This document shows, one piece after another, positions 25,856 to 33,052 of a DNA stretch of 38,908 nt. Source of the DNA: Dechloromonas sp. (GTDB lineage: Bacteria > Pseudomonadota > Gammaproteobacteria > Burkholderiales > Rhodocyclaceae). The DNA is taken from contig JAABQV010000025.1 in NCBI GenBank assembly GCA_011391255.1, positions 1-38,908 of the forward strand. The letters are read 5' to 3'. The notes beneath the pieces are model-generated. The model had not been told where the DNA came from and searched no databases. It worked only from the letters and a program-made list of their open reading frames with translations. Position 1 is the first letter of the stretch; the number at the start of each line of letters is the position of its first letter. The position numbers and the translations under genes are program-made.

Positions 25856-26908
25856 ATGCATACCGTACTAATCATTGACGACAGCGAGATCAACCTGACC
25901 CTGATCAAGGCCCTGGTATTGAAGCTGGGAGACTGCGATCCGGTGCTTTTCGACAACCCGGTCAAAGCGTTTGAATGGTGCAAGGCAAACGTGCCTGACT
26001 TGGTGATTGTTGATTACATGATGCCGGATATGGATGGATTGCAGTTCATTGCAGCTTTCCGTGCGTTGCACGGGCGCAATGAAATTCCGGTGCTGATGAT
26101 TACGGCGAATGATCAGAAAGATGTGCGTTACGAGGCCCTAATGGGCGGCGCCAATGATTTCTTGAACAAGCCGATCGACCGCGCCGAGTTTTCTGCCCGC
26201 TCGCGCAACATGTTGTCGCTACGTACCGGCCAGAAGTACCTGGCGGATCGCGCCTCGCATCTCGAGGCCGAGGTCGCTGCCAGAACCGCTGATATCCGCG
26301 ATCGCGAAAAAGAACTGATCTTCCGTATTTCGCGCGCTGCCGAGTTTCGAGATCCGGAAACCGGCGCGCACATTCAGCGCATGGCCTATTACTCGCAAGT
26401 TGTTGCCCGCAATCTCGGGCTCGACGGTAAGCAGCAGCGCCTGATTCTCGAAGCTGCACCGATGCACGACGTCGGCAAGATCGGCATTCCCGATTACATC
26501 CTGCTCAAGCCTGGCAAACTGACCCACGATGAATTTGAAATCATGAAGGGGCATGCGCGCCTTGGCCATGAACTGCTGGCAGGCAGCAGCTCGGAAACTA
26601 TCAGTGCCGGCGCCGAGATTGCCATCAGTCACCACGAAAAATATGATGGTTCAGGCTATCCCCATCAACTTGCTGGCAAGTCGATTCCACTCTTCGGGCG
26701 AATTGTTGCCGTGGCCGATGTCTTTGACGCACTGACCTCCGAGCGTCCGTACAAAAAGGCCTGGTCTCTTGAAGATGCCGTGGTTTTTCTCGAGGAAGGG
26801 CGCGGCAAACATTTTGATCCGATGTGCGTCGAAGCTTTCCTCGCCGGCTGGGATGATGTCATCAAGATTCGCCAGCGCTTCCAGGACGAGATCGCACCGC
26901 AACTCTAA
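25856..26908 (+). CDS. Response regulator with HD-GYP phosphodiesterase output
   Basis: This 350-residue protein has a receiver domain (1-125) with phospho-acceptor Asp53 (IVDYMMPDMDG), a short coiled coil (about 128-160) and an HD-GYP domain. The metal-binding His204-Asp205 is in MHDVGKIGIPDYIL, the HH pair is in SHHEKYDGSGYP, and GYP is at 267-269. HD-GYP enzymes hydrolyse cyclic di-GMP, here under phosphorylation control. The gene is followed after 30 bases by a lone HPt protein, a plausible phosphate donor. A kinase partner is not adjacent. Activity is predicted from intact motifs. Confidence 0.94.
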   Translation: MHTVLIIDDSEINLTLIKALVLKLGDCDPVLFDNPVKAFEWCKANVPDLVIVDYMMPDMDGLQFIAAFRALHGRNEIPVLMITANDQKDVRYEALMGGANDFLNKPIDRAEFSARSRNMLSLRTGQKYLADRASHLEAEVAARTADIRDREKELIFRISRAAEFRDPETGAHIQRMAYYSQVVARNLGLDGKQQRLILEAAPMHDVGKIGIPDYILLKPGKLTHDEFEIMKGHARLGHELLAGSSSETISAGAEIAISHHEKYDGSGYPHQLAGKSIPLFGRIVAVADVFDALTSERPYKKAWSLEDAVVFLEEGRGKHFDPMCVEAFLAGWDDVIKIRQRFQDEIAPQL

Positions 26909-26938
26909 AATCCTCCGTCGTACTCAGGAGCGTAAAAA

Positions 26939-27283
26939 ATGCTTGCCTATAGTTTGAACAGACCGGTCATCCTTGAACGTCTTGGTGATGACGAAGAAAT
27001 TCTGTTGATGATGATCGACATGTATCTTCAGGACGTTGATAACAATTGTGCGGCCTTGTCGAGCGCCCTGGCGGCAGGCGATCAGCCGACGCTGTTGCGC
27101 GAGGTGCATACCGTCAAGGGTTTGCTGGCGACCTTTGCCGACGAAGATGGTGCTGAAATGGCTGCTGCGTCTGAGAGCCGCCTCAGGGCAGGTGATACGA
27201 ATGATGTAGAAGCCGCGATTGCCGCCATGCAGGCGCGTTTGCGCGAGGTGGCCGAGGTCTTAAAGCGTGAGATTGGCGGGTAA
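26939..27283 (+). CDS. Stand-alone HPt (histidine phosphotransfer) protein
   Basis: This 114-residue helical protein has the phospho-accepting His57 in EVHTVKGLLATFADE, followed by SRLRAGDTNDVEAAIAAMQA as in HPt bundles. It would pass phosphate between a hybrid kinase and a response regulator, most simply the HD-GYP regulator just upstream. A CAGGAG site lies at 26925-26930. The last 24 bases overlap the convergent bioD reading frame. Confidence 0.88.
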   Translation: MLAYSLNRPVILERLGDDEEILLMMIDMYLQDVDNNCAALSSALAAGDQPTLLREVHTVKGLLATFADEDGAEMAAASESRLRAGDTNDVEAAIAAMQARLREVAEVLKREIGG

Positions 27284-27934
27284 ATCGAGATAAGCGGATG
27301 CCCCGGCGCTATTGGCGGCCGGGTCAAACGGCACAACACCGAGCAGCGGGGCTGAAAGCAGGCTTTTCAGCGTTGCCAGATTTTCATCAAAACGCGCCAT
27401 CGCCGGGTCGATCCGGTTGGCGACCCAGCCGACAATCTTCAATTGGTGCTGCATGATTGCTTCAGCACTGAGCAGCGCGTGGTTAATGCAACCCAGACGC
27501 ATACCAACGACCAGAATCACCGGCAGGCCAAGCATGACAGCAAGATCGGCACTGTCACGGTCAACGCCCAAAGGCACACGAAATCCGCCAACACCTTCGA
27601 CAATCAGCAGATCGGCTTGCGCTGCCGCTGTTGTGCAGGCCGCTGCGATTATTGCGAAATTAATGTCAATGCCTTCTTCGGCAGCCGCAATGTGCGGCGC
27701 GACGGCCGCCGAAAAACAATACGGGTTGATGATCCGATCGGGTAAAGCGAGGCTGCTCGCTGCGCGGATATTTTCGACATCGTCATTTTTGCCGTCGGCA
27801 TCGGTGCCGGCCGCCACCGGTTTGAGGCCGGCAGCTGTGAGACCAAGCTGGCGGGCGCGTTCGAGCAGCGCGCAGGTAATGAAAGTTTTGCCAATACCGG
27901 TGTCGGTGCCGGTCAGGAAATAGGCATTTTTCAT
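27260..27934 (-). CDS. bioD: ATP-dependent dethiobiotin synthetase
   Basis: BioD closes the ureido ring of dethiobiotin from 7,8-diaminopelargonic acid, CO2 and ATP. This 224-residue protein has the P-loop GTDTGIGKT (9-17), the LKPVAAGTDADG segment, EGVGGFRVPLG, and an LPVILVVGMRLGCINHALLS region. It is the last gene of the bioF-bioH-bioC-bioD set; its ATG overlaps the bioC stop by 4 bases. Its 3' end overlaps the convergent HPt gene by 24 bases. Confidence 0.96.
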   Translation of the reverse strand: MKNAYFLTGTDTGIGKTFITCALLERARQLGLTAAGLKPVAAGTDADGKNDDVENIRAASSLALPDRIINPYCFSAAVAPHIAAAEEGIDINFAIIAAACTTAAAQADLLIVEGVGGFRVPLGVDRDSADLAVMLGLPVILVVGMRLGCINHALLSAEAIMQHQLKIVGWVANRIDPAMARFDENLATLKSLLSAPLLGVVPFDPAANSAGASAYLDLPANLTL

Positions 27935-28695
27935 GCGTGAGCGTTCAGGGTTATCAGGTCGTAGGTAAGCGGCAGGCCGCCTGCCGTGCGTAATGCTTCG
28001 TAGGCGGCTTCGGCGCGGCGGTAGGCGACGCGGCTCATCAGGCTGGTCCGCCGCCCGTCGCCGAGCTGGTTGGCGCCGATTGCCTTGACGGCATGGAGCA
28101 GGGTTTTGAAATCGCTGTAATAGACAATTTTCGGGCTGTTCTTGATGTTGACCGCAACAAAACCGGCAGCCAGTGCCAAGCGGTGGATTTCATCGCAATC
28201 GTGAAAACTCAAGGTGTGTTGATGTTGATCGACACCGGAAAAAGCCCGCCGCAGTTCGTGAAAAGTTTGTGGGCCGAGGCTGGCCAGGGTGAGCCGGCCA
28301 TGCGCACGGAGCACGCGGCGGGCTTCGGCCAGGACTGCCGGCAGTGCGCACCATTGCACGGCGAGACTCGACCAGTAGAGGTCGACGCTGGCGCTGGCTA
28401 AAGGTAGTTGTTCAAGATCACCGACCAGACGGCAGCAGGGGGTGCTGATGCGTTTCAGCATTGCCGGGGCGAAATCCAGCGCGATCTGCTCGGCATTGGG
28501 GAAGCATTGGCGCAGCAGATCAAGGGCGAAGCCGGTGCCGCAACCGGCGTCGAGCACGCGCCCGGGTGCCAAGGCTGGCGGCAAGCTATCGGCAAGTTGC
28601 CGGCAGATGGTGCGCTGGATCTCTGCGGCGCTGTCGTAAGTGCTGGCGGCGCGCTCGAAAGACTGGCGAATGCGCGCTTTGGAGGGTTTATTCAT
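27931..28695 (-). CDS. bioC: Malonyl-ACP O-methyltransferase
   Basis: BioC methylates malonyl-ACP with S-adenosylmethionine, disguising it for elongation to pimeloyl-ACP. This roughly 254-residue class I methyltransferase shows motif I VLDAGCGTGFALDLL, the acidic ALDFAPAMLKR loop and the family start KARIRQSFERAASTYD. The ATG at 28695 is chosen; a TTG directly before it (28698) is also possible. It overlaps the end of bioH by about 8 bases and bioD by 4, so the four genes are tightly coupled. Confidence 0.93.
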   Translation of the reverse strand: MNKPSKARIRQSFERAASTYDSAAEIQRTICRQLADSLPPALAPGRVLDAGCGTGFALDLLRQCFPNAEQIALDFAPAMLKRISTPCCRLVGDLEQLPLASASVDLYWSSLAVQWCALPAVLAEARRVLRAHGRLTLASLGPQTFHELRRAFSGVDQHQHTLSFHDCDEIHRLALAAGFVAVNIKNSPKIVYYSDFKTLLHAVKAIGANQLGDGRRTSLMSRVAYRRAEAAYEALRTAGGLPLTYDLITLNAHA

Positions 28696-29401
28696 CAAGA
28701 AATTTGCGCAGCCGTTCGTTGAAAATATCCGGCCGGGAAATGAAAGGGGCGTGCGCGCAGCCGGCGATGATGCTCAGTTGCGCGTTGGGAATCAGGGCCG
28801 CCAGTTCTTCGGCGGCGGCCGGTGGCATCAGCGGATCGGCGCTGCCGTGGATGAGCAGGGTAGGGGCTTGTACCTGTGGCGCCAGGTCGCGCAGATCAAC
28901 ATCACGCAGCCAGGTCAGGCCAGTCGCCAGCGTGGTGGCTGGCGGACGCGGGTCGGCCTGTTTGAGCAGTGTCAGCGTGACCGCCTTGGCTTTATCGTCA
29001 CCGCGATTGAAGCCGCCGACAAAGCGCGGCAGCAGCGCTTCGACATCGCTGGCTACACCGGTGCTGAAGTCGGCAAGCAGCTCAGGTGGCACGGCGTGCG
29101 GCCACTTGTCGCGCTGGATAAACGAGGCGGTGCCGGCAACGAGAATCAGCTTGCCGACTTTTTCCGGCGCACGGGCGGCGATGGCGATGGCTATTTGCGC
29201 GCCGAGCGACCAGCCGAGCAGCGTACTTCCGGCCGGCAAATGACTGGCGAGGGCATCGGCTGCCGCGTAAAAATCGTTAATCAGTGGCGTATTGCCGTAG
29301 CCGGGAAGGTCAAAAAACTGCCCGTTTACGGCGTTGACCGTAGCAACCAGCGGGCCGCGTCCGAGACACCAGCCGGGAAGGCAAAACAGTGGCTGGCTCA
29401 T
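28688..29401 (-). CDS. bioH: Pimeloyl-ACP methyl ester carboxylesterase
   Basis: BioH removes the methyl group from pimeloyl-ACP methyl ester, ending chain elongation. This 237-residue alpha/beta hydrolase has the nucleophile Ser65 in GWSLGA, Asp189 in HGSADPLMP and His217 in GCAHAPF, a complete triad, and an LPGWCLG oxyanion-hole region. The start is the ATG at 29401, which overlaps the bioF stop by four bases (ATGA). An open frame to 29524 is rejected because it lies inside bioF and gives Arg/Ser-rich sequence. Confidence 0.93.
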   Translation of the reverse strand: MSQPLFCLPGWCLGRGPLVATVNAVNGQFFDLPGYGNTPLINDFYAAADALASHLPAGSTLLGWSLGAQIAIAIAARAPEKVGKLILVAGTASFIQRDKWPHAVPPELLADFSTGVASDVEALLPRFVGGFNRGDDKAKAVTLTLLKQADPRPPATTLATGLTWLRDVDLRDLAPQVQAPTLLIHGSADPLMPPAAAEELAALIPNAQLSIIAGCAHAPFISRPDIFNERLRKFLDE

Positions 29402-30561
29402 GTCAGCGCTTTCAGAGCGGCGATCAGCGCGGCTACGTCGGCTTCGGTGTGCGCGGCCGAAAGGGAGATGCGCAGGCGCGCGGTGCCTTTGGGCACCGTC
29501 GGCGGACGGATTGCCGGCACCCACAGGTCACGCTCCCAGAGTGCTTGGGCAAGGGCGACGGCGGCTTCGTTTTCGCCAACGATGAGCGGCTGAATGGCGG
29601 TCATTGAGGGCAGTAATTTGAGCGGAAGCAGGCTCAGTCCGTCACGCAATTGGGCGATTCGAGCCATCAAACTGGCGCGCAGGGCGACGCCTTCACGAAT
29701 CAGTTGCAAGCTTTTTGACAAGGCGCAGGCAATCGCCGGCGGCTGCGCGGTGGTGAAAATATAGCTGCGGCCTTTTTGCAGCAGGTATTCGATGGCAGTT
29801 GGCGAGCCGGCGACAAATGCTCCGCCGACACCGGCCGCCTTGCCCAGTGTGCCCATCAGCAGGATGCGCGGTGACGCCGGCAGGTTGAAGTGAGCGAGGC
29901 TGCCCTTGCCGTGTTGCCCGAGGATGCCAAAACCATGTGCGTCGTCGATGATCAGCCAGGCATCGTAACGCTCGGCCAGGGCAAAGAGGGCGGGTAGCGG
30001 CGCGATATCGCCATCCATGCTGAAAACGGCATCGCTGATGATTAATTTGGTCGGTGCGACACTGGCGGCGAGCATTTTTTCGAGCGCCGCGATGTCGTTG
30101 TGCGGGTAGCGCTGAACCTCTGCCCCTTGCGACTTAGCCAGTTGCATGGCGTCGATCAGCGAGGCGTGGTTGAGTTTGTCGGCAAACACGGCAGCGCCGC
30201 GTCCGGCCAGGGTTGGCGTGACGGCAAGGTTGGCGAGGTAGCCGGTGGAAAAGGTCAGGGCACGCGGAAAGTCGGTAAAGGCGGCGATTTCCTTTTCCAG
30301 CGCTTCATGCGGCGCCAGATGGCCGCTGACCAGATGTGAAGCGCCACTGCCGGCACCCCATTGAATAGCGCCGTTGGCCATGGCTTGCGCAATCTCGGTG
30401 TTGCCGGCGAGGCCCAGGTAATCATTACTCGCAAAATTCAGCACATTTTTGCCGTCGACCGTAGCGATTCGTCCGCAGGGTGCGTCAAGGACGCGGCGGC
30501 GGCGCGTCAGGCCGGCGCTGGCGATTTCGGAGAGTTCGGAGGCGAGACGGCGTTCGATCAT
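29398..30561 (-). CDS. bioF: 8-amino-7-oxononanoate synthase
   Basis: BioF condenses pimeloyl-ACP or -CoA with L-alanine, using pyridoxal phosphate. This 387-residue type I aminotransferase-fold protein has FASNDYLGLAGN, the GSGASHLVSGH loop, IIDDAHGFGILG and the PLP lysine K241 in MGTLGKAAG. Its ATG overlaps the stop of the 168-residue unknown gene by 4 bases, so that gene is co-translated with it. It starts the bioFHCD set. Confidence 0.96.
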   Translation of the reverse strand: MIERRLASELSEIASAGLTRRRRVLDAPCGRIATVDGKNVLNFASNDYLGLAGNTEIAQAMANGAIQWGAGSGASHLVSGHLAPHEALEKEIAAFTDFPRALTFSTGYLANLAVTPTLAGRGAAVFADKLNHASLIDAMQLAKSQGAEVQRYPHNDIAALEKMLAASVAPTKLIISDAVFSMDGDIAPLPALFALAERYDAWLIIDDAHGFGILGQHGKGSLAHFNLPASPRILLMGTLGKAAGVGGAFVAGSPTAIEYLLQKGRSYIFTTAQPPAIACALSKSLQLIREGVALRASLMARIAQLRDGLSLLPLKLLPSMTAIQPLIVGENEAAVALAQALWERDLWVPAIRPPTVPKGTARLRISLSAAHTEADVAALIAALKALT

Positions 30562-31064
30562 GAGGTTCTTGTTTGAGCGTCTACTTGACGCAAGCGTCGA
30601 TGCAGATTGTGGCGAATGAACGGTGTGCCCTTCTGCGTAATCTTGGTTTCAAGGGCTGTCCAGAGTGTTTTGGCGCCAACCTTCGGCAATTTGTCGAGTG
30701 AGGATTGGACGAGGTCGAAGTCTGTTGCTGACCATTGGAAATTGGCTGCTTTGTCTAGTATCTCTTGGTTAAAAGAACCCCACAGTTTGGATACGCCGGT
30801 TACGGAACCATTAAAAGCCTCGCCGTTGATATTTCCGTCAGGGGAACGAACCCAGTGGAGCGTCAGCATCGGTAAGCCGGCATCAAAACAAGCTCGGTCG
30901 ATTCGACTCACGACTTGTCCCAAGTGGCGGCAGTAGTCGCCGTCCAAGCCGATCATTTCAGCGGCTGCGATGTAGCCGATGACCAGCCCCCCTTCGCTGA
31001 GAATATGTTTGCGGAGAGCAGCAAGTAATTCAGTGGCGCGCTCTGCTTCAAGTGAGCTGTTCAT
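30558..31064 (-). CDS. Hypothetical 168-residue protein upstream of bioF
   Basis: I do not recognise this protein. It is soluble-looking with no signal peptide; it has an N-terminal helix (AERATELLAALRKHILSEGG), a central LVIGYIAAAEMIGLDGDYCR then HLGQVVSRIDRACFDAG, a WVRSPDGNINGEAF loop, and a basic C-terminus (IRHNLHRRLRQVDAQTR). A GGAA site precedes the ATG. It overlaps bioF by 4 bases, which would normally suggest a shared pathway, but nothing in it resembles a biotin enzyme. Together with the orphan VapB-like gene just upstream, it may be an insertion at the head of the biotin operon. Coding potential is good; function unknown. Confidence 0.65.
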   Translation of the reverse strand: MNSSLEAERATELLAALRKHILSEGGLVIGYIAAAEMIGLDGDYCRHLGQVVSRIDRACFDAGLPMLTLHWVRSPDGNINGEAFNGSVTGVSKLWGSFNQEILDKAANFQWSATDFDLVQSSLDKLPKVGAKTLWTALETKITQKGTPFIRHNLHRRLRQVDAQTRTS

Positions 31065-31100
31065 TATTCAGGTTCCAAGTTTGGCAAGATGGGGAATGCA

Positions 31101-31412
31101 TCAGTCGCCGTTGTTGCCCCGGTTTTCAATCGGCAAACCGTGGTGCAAAGACGAATTCACAATGCCAGACAACGGGCACTCGCAGAGCACTTCCCGCTCT
31201 TGCGGCGGTGTATCGTCGCGGCCATCAGCCATGAAGTCGGCGGGTAGACTGGCTAGTGCGTCGAAGATGGCGGTGGCGCCCACCGGCGCTTCGCGCAACA
31301 CGATTTCATCGCCAGGCCGGAAAATCTCCACCCGTTCGACATTCAGACGGAATTCCTTGGGAAGACGAACGGCCTGGCTGTTGCCGGACTGAAAAACACG
31401 GGCGTAGGTCAT
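31101..31412 (-). CDS. VapB-type (SpoVT/AbrB) antitoxin without a VapC partner
   Basis: The first 76 residues are a classical VapB antitoxin: a swapped-hairpin AbrB DNA-binding domain (ARVFQSGNSQAVRLPKEFRL) and the VapC-binding tail LPADFMADGRDDTPPQEREV. Residues 77-103 (CECPLSGIVNSSLHHGLPIE and on) do not look like the family, which usually ends near residue 76 where vapC begins. No PIN-domain vapC follows; the next gene is the 168-residue unknown. So this is probably an orphan left after the toxin was lost, with the frame read on into unrelated sequence. GGAAG precedes the ATG at a good distance. Confidence 0.8.
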   Translation of the reverse strand: MTYARVFQSGNSQAVRLPKEFRLNVERVEIFRPGDEIVLREAPVGATAIFDALASLPADFMADGRDDTPPQEREVLCECPLSGIVNSSLHHGLPIENRGNNGD

Positions 31413-31503
31413 GGAGCTTCCTTTGTTGTGTATACGTCAAGTGTGTTCGTTGGAGCCGGGGCGATCAAGCGGTGTGAGCTGGTTGAAGCACGGCGTGCAG
31501 CGT

Positions 31504-32646
31504 TTAACTCACGACTGAATCAGTCGCCGATACATCACCGGCTAGCACCTCGAGCGCAGTCACTACGCTCTGCAACTTGGCTTCGACTTCGCCCGGTTGC
31601 GACCAGAGTTCGGCCATGCGTTGGCGCAGGGTGACGAGTTGACTGATCAGGAGATTTTCAACTTCCGGCATCAGGCCAAGATGCAGGAAAGTCTCTTCGA
31701 AGTCATAGGTGACCTGGCCGATCATGTCGCGGCCGGCGGCGAGGTAGGCGAGCTGGCGTTGATGGAGGTTGGCGACGGAATCGCGAATTTCGTTCACCGC
31801 GTAGCGAATGCCTTGCTGCTTGAGCAGGTTGTCGTTCTCCATCAGCAGGCCGGTAACGCGGGCATCGACCCCTTCGCAGAGCATCGCAATGTTGTCGCGC
31901 AGGCGGCCGCAGACGGCGCTGTCGTCAGGCAGTTGTTTGATCAGAACGGTGGTGTGCTCGAAATTCACTACCAGCTGACCGTTGAGCTCAAGCAGGCGGC
32001 CGAGCGGGCGCAATTGCAAAACTTGCTCACGATCTTCCGGTGAAACATCAGCGCCGTCAGTTTTGGCGATATAGCTTTCACCTTCCCAGGAGAAATAGAT
32101 AATGCTGTCGAGGTCATATTGTTTGATGGCGCTCAGGGCAAGATTGCCGACCGTCTGAATGCTGCGGCAGGCAAAACTCTTCGACATGAACTCCATGACA
32201 ATACCGAGTTCGCCCATGCTCGACATGGCGGTCATCGCAACACTCTGCGCATAAGACATCTGCTCGCTGGCGCGCTGGCGGTTGTCCAGAATTGTCTTAA
32301 GTAACGCGATCTTTTTCAGGAAAACCGCATCGGCGAGTGGCTTGAGCACAAAATCGTCGGCGACCATGTCATCGCGCCCGGCTTGGGCTTCCGTACATAG
32401 CAATAGTTGATAGATGTCCGAGGTATCAAAATCATCCCGAATCGCCTGATGCAGGGCGTAGCCATCAAGGTCAGGCAGGCTGCTGTCGAGGATCATGGCA
32501 TGAGGTTGCTGCTTGGCCAGCGCCTGTTTGCACTCTTGACCGCTGTAAAAAATGTTGAGATTGACGTGAGTGGTCAGCGCATCCTTGACCCGCAGAACAA
32601 AATCCCGATCAGCGCAGGCGAGAAAAACAAAGGGCTTATAGTCCAT
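31504..32646 (-). CDS. Atypical response regulator with unknown C-terminal helical domain
   Basis: This 380-residue protein has an N-terminal receiver domain (1-120) with phospho-acceptor Asp54 in MILDSSLPDLDG and Lys in FVLKPL. The remaining 260 residues match no output domain I can name: a long helix (LKTILDNRQRASEQMSYAQS), a GAF-like middle (about 150-230, IIYFSWEGESYIAKTDGADV) and a C-terminal coiled-coil-like region (about 250-365). It contains no DNA-binding, GGDEF, EAL or HD-GYP motif. It may be a protein-protein signalling adaptor. It is divergent from a small 89-residue gene over 126 bases and stands alone as a transcript before vapB. Confidence 0.8.
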   Translation of the reverse strand: MDYKPFVFLACADRDFVLRVKDALTTHVNLNIFYSGQECKQALAKQQPHAMILDSSLPDLDGYALHQAIRDDFDTSDIYQLLLCTEAQAGRDDMVADDFVLKPLADAVFLKKIALLKTILDNRQRASEQMSYAQSVAMTAMSSMGELGIVMEFMSKSFACRSIQTVGNLALSAIKQYDLDSIIYFSWEGESYIAKTDGADVSPEDREQVLQLRPLGRLLELNGQLVVNFEHTTVLIKQLPDDSAVCGRLRDNIAMLCEGVDARVTGLLMENDNLLKQQGIRYAVNEIRDSVANLHQRQLAYLAAGRDMIGQVTYDFEETFLHLGLMPEVENLLISQLVTLRQRMAELWSQPGEVEAKLQSVVTALEVLAGDVSATDSVVS

Positions 32647-32772
32647 CGTGATATCCGTCGAAAATTGAAAAAGGGTGCTGGTGATGTTTTTGTCGACAAG
32701 CGCGGCACAGCCGCCATAGTATCGTTTGCCGCCTGATTTTTCTCATTTCTCCTTGCACAAAGGGCTTTCCCG

Positions 32773-33042
32773 ATGATCAATGCCACACTGAAACTGACCC
32801 GCACCGCAGATGACGGTGCAGAGATGTATCGTAAATATTTTTTGGTAGCTGATTTTGGCAGCGTGCGCGGGCAGGGCAATGCCAGCATTATTCCGATGTC
32901 GGCCGGCGCGCCGATGCCGGCCTCGGATCAGTTTTCAGTGCGCGGTGGCGAAACAGAAGCGATGATGGCAGCTGTTAGTGCGATCAAAGTGCTGCCGGGG
33001 AACGAGGGATTCACCGGGGAAATTGATTTCGAGCCGAGTTAA
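32773..33042 (+). CDS. Small hypothetical protein (89 residues)
   Basis: This short protein has no signal peptide or membrane segment and I do not recognise it. It reads ATLKLTRTADDGAEMYRKYF in its first half and GNASIIPMSAGAPMPASDQF in the middle, with alternating hydrophobics that suggest a small beta-rich fold. AGGG lies about 8 bases before the ATG, supporting translation. It is the only forward gene in this stretch, divergent from the response regulator and convergent with bioA (10 bases between stops). Coding is likely; function unknown. Confidence 0.6.
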   Translation: MINATLKLTRTADDGAEMYRKYFLVADFGSVRGQGNASIIPMSAGAPMPASDQFSVRGGETEAMMAAVSAIKVLPGNEGFTGEIDFEPS

Positions 33043-33052
33043 AGCTTGCCGG

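Noticed and set aside
29402..29524. Longer start for bioH
   Set aside because: It lies inside bioF, is Arg/Ser-rich and is not part of the family; ATG 29401 gives the usual length and an ATGA overlap.
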